From contig JAHWHE010000083.1 in NCBI GenBank assembly GCA_019323495.1, forward strand, positions 1 to 6,219: a stretch of 6,219 nucleotides of DNA, in the 5' to 3' direction. Shown one piece after another: positions 5,219 to 6,219 of the stretch. Source of the DNA: Candidatus Woesearchaeota archaeon. GTDB lineage: Archaea; Nanobdellota; Nanobdellia; Woesearchaeales; WJKV01. The translations under genes and the position numbers were made by a program. Under the pieces are notes generated by a model. It did no database searches. It saw only the letters and a program-made list of their open reading frames with translations, and was not told the DNA's origin. Positions within the stretch are counted from its first letter, which is position 1. Every line of letters starts with the position of its first letter.

Positions 5219-5593
5219 ATGCCGCGATTTGTTGTACATGAACATAAAGCAAGACGTCTTCATTACGACCTGAGGCTTGCGATGGAAGGCGTTGCAAAAT
5301 CATGGGCTGTTCCAAAAACCCCTCCGCTGAAAGCGGGTTTGAAAAGATTGGCAGTCCAAGTCGAAGATCATTCTATTTCTTACATGAAATTCGAAGGAGA
5401 AATCCCAGAAGGACAATACGGCGCCGGCACAGTAAAGATCTGGGACAAAGGCTCTTACAAATTACTGGACAAGAAACCAGGAAAGATTGTTGCTGAGTTT
5501 AAAGGAAATAAACTAAAAGGAGAATATTGTCTTGTTAAGTTCGCAAGATCAGGGCCAAAGAACTGGCTGTTCTTCAAGGTCAAGAAAAAATAG
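5219..5593 (+). CDS. Stand-alone LigD-type 3'-phosphoesterase
   Basis: 124 residues forming just the phosphoesterase domain found in bacterial LigD. This enzyme removes 3'-terminal phosphates and trims 3'-ribonucleotides to leave a 3'-OH that a ligase or polymerase can use. The catalytic set is complete: H9, H15, D17 and R19 in HKARRLHYDLRL, then H51 and Y55 in VEDHSISY. Their spacing matches that recalled for Pseudomonas LigD (H42, H48, D50, R52, H84, Y88) exactly. Further family motifs are SWAVPK (28-33), FEGEIPEGQYGAGT (58-71), IWD (74-76), GEYCLVKF (101-108) and NWLFFK (115-120). No polymerase or ligase domain is attached. ATG at 5219 is preceded by GAGG with 5 nt spacing; a TAA directly before it blocks extension. 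It converges with an ATP-dependent DNA ligase gene 31 bp away, which suggests break repair. Confidence 0.93.
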   Translation: MPRFVVHEHKARRLHYDLRLAMEGVAKSWAVPKTPPLKAGLKRLAVQVEDHSISYMKFEGEIPEGQYGAGTVKIWDKGSYKLLDKKPGKIVAEFKGNKLKGEYCLVKFARSGPKNWLFFKVKKK

Positions 5594-5610
5594 AATTAAA
5601 CTATGAATTT

Positions 5611-5624
5611 AGAATAAAAATTAA
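5611..5624 (-). terminator. T-rich terminator for the DNA ligase gene
   Basis: The minus strand reads TTAATTTTTATTCT immediately after the ligase TGA. A second run, CTATTTTTTCTTG, follows at plus 5581-5593 inside the end of the phosphoesterase gene. Both fit archaeal oligo-T termination; no hairpin is seen. Confidence 0.4.
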
Positions 5625-6218
5625 TCACTTCTTCTGTTTTTTGTAAGCATCCTTGACTTCTTTTAATGTCGTACAGTCGTTAGGCCCCCGGTCTTCTCGT
5701 ATTCTTGTTATCCTCGGGAATCTCAGCGCATAACCGCTGCTGTAAGTCGGACTTTTTTGTATCTCTCCAAATGCAACCTCTATAACTATCTGTGGATCCA
5801 CTGTAACATGCCTTCCTCTTTCCTTCATCACTAATGATTTTAATATCTTGGTCATCTCTTCAAAAGAAAGCCCTTCTTCTTTCTTTTCTTTCAGTCCTGT
5901 GCTTACTTTCCCCACTTCTAGGAATTCGCCGTTTTCATCTCTGCACGCAATATTATAGCTCGTCAGCCAGCCGCTTCTTTTTCCAGTGCCCCATTCTGCA
6001 CCAACAATCACCACTTCGAACGGCTCCATCACAGGCTTGAACTTCACCATGTGGCCGACTCTTGACCCTGGCTGATAAGGACTTTGCAGATTCTTGAACA
6101 TAACTCCTTCATGCCCCACGTCCAGAGCGTCGTCATAATATTTCTTTGCTTTTTCTTCATCGTCAGTTACCAATTGATCTACAATAACGAATTTCTTTTT
6201 CTTGCTATGCAGTATCTT
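5625..6218 (-). CDS. lig: ATP-dependent DNA ligase, C-terminal part, 5' end outside window
   Basis: Partial gene: 197 C-terminal residues, open to the window edge; the KxDG adenylation lysine lies outside. The apparent start at TTG 6173 is an internal leucine, because the frame continues upstream with clear coding sequence (KKKKFVIVDQL). Counting from the edge: the end of the nucleotidyltransferase domain has motif IV HEGVMFK (36-42) and motif V MVKFKP (57-62); the OB-fold runs from FEVVIVGAEWGTGKRSGW through LEVGKVSTG; near the end comes motif VI, ALRFPRITRIREDR. The tail (KEVKDAYKKQKK) is normal. This pattern matches archaeal replicative/repair ligases, which seal nicks at 3'-OH/5'-phosphate ends using ATP. 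It converges with the phosphoesterase gene, whose product makes the 3'-OH ends a ligase needs. I cannot tell from this part whether it is the main replicative ligase or a second repair enzyme. Confidence 0.93.
   Translation of the reverse strand, partial: KILHSKKKKFVIVDQLVTDDEEKAKKYYDDALDVGHEGVMFKNLQSPYQPGSRVGHMVKFKPVMEPFEVVIVGAEWGTGKRSGWLTSYNIACRDENGEFLEVGKVSTGLKEKKEEGLSFEEMTKILKSLVMKERGRHVTVDPQIVIEVAFGEIQKSPTYSSGYALRFPRITRIREDRGPNDCTTLKEVKDAYKKQKK
5628..5642 (+). terminator. T-rich terminator for the phosphoesterase gene
   Basis: CTTCTTCTGTTTTTT on the plus strand, about 35 nt after the phosphoesterase stop and inside the 3' end of the ligase gene. It is a plausible oligo-T stop for the plus transcript and would make the convergent transcripts overlap slightly. 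Confidence 0.35.
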
Positions 6219-6219
6219 C

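Noticed and set aside
5118..5315. Minus-strand open frame of 65 codons overlapping the phosphoesterase start
   Set aside because: Lies antisense to the conserved catalytic part of the phosphoesterase and across the promoter gap; no Shine-Dalgarno or domain.
6171..6173. TTG at 6173 as a start codon for the ligase
   Set aside because: The frame continues upstream to the window edge with ligase-like sequence, and motif order shows this is the C-terminal part of a longer protein.
1..6219. CRISPR array, tRNA, rRNA, insertion sequence or other mobile element
   Set aside because: I saw no spaced direct repeats, tRNA-like folds, transposase motifs or terminal inverted repeats; nearly all the sequence is explained by ordinary genes.

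Overview
The window is archaeal. It encodes a transcription factor B with zinc ribbon and two cyclin folds, an archaeal-length triosephosphate isomerase, and an ATP-dependent ligase C-terminus of archaeal type. Its gene starts carry BRE/TATA-like elements and GGTGAT-type Shine-Dalgarno sites. The AT-rich composition, tight packing, lysine-rich proteins and a lipoprotein with a CCxDxNNNxxCDxDE loop suggest an uncultured, DPANN-like lineage; that placement is inference and no marker here proves it.

Layout. (1) Positions 2-433, minus: N-terminal part of a secreted lipoprotein, cut by the window edge, with its own promoter. (2) Positions 514-2702, minus: trxB (thioredoxin reductase), then a NYN/PIN-like putative RNase, then tpiA (triosephosphate isomerase). 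The RNase and tpiA are 10 bp apart and probably cotranscribed. (3) A 297-bp divergent intergenic region with a near-consensus BRE/TATA element and a long leader for (4) tfb, 3000-3926, plus. (5) Positions 3935-5116, minus, convergent with tfb: one open frame joining a HemK2/Mtq2-type protein methyltransferase to an archaeal Ser/Thr-kinase-like domain. (6) Positions 5219-5593, plus, divergent from (5) over an AT-rich element that could serve both directions: a stand-alone LigD-type 3'-phosphoesterase. (7) Positions 5625-6218, minus, convergent with (6): C-terminal part of an ATP-dependent DNA ligase, cut by the window edge.

How the genes fit together. tfb is core transcription. The phosphoesterase and ligase are an end-cleaning enzyme and an end-sealing enzyme side by side, which suggests DNA break repair. 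The methyltransferase half of the fusion probably acts on release factor aRF1, so the fused kinase domain hints at a link between translation termination and a regulatory phosphotransferase. trxB, the NYN RNase and tpiA have no obvious common pathway.

The most noteworthy items are the methyltransferase-kinase fusion, the phosphoesterase/ligase pair, and the long tfb leader with a possible upstream ORF. Three genes (NYN, trxB, methyltransferase-kinase) have longest open frames that overshoot the likely start; I give the shorter starts and the reasons.
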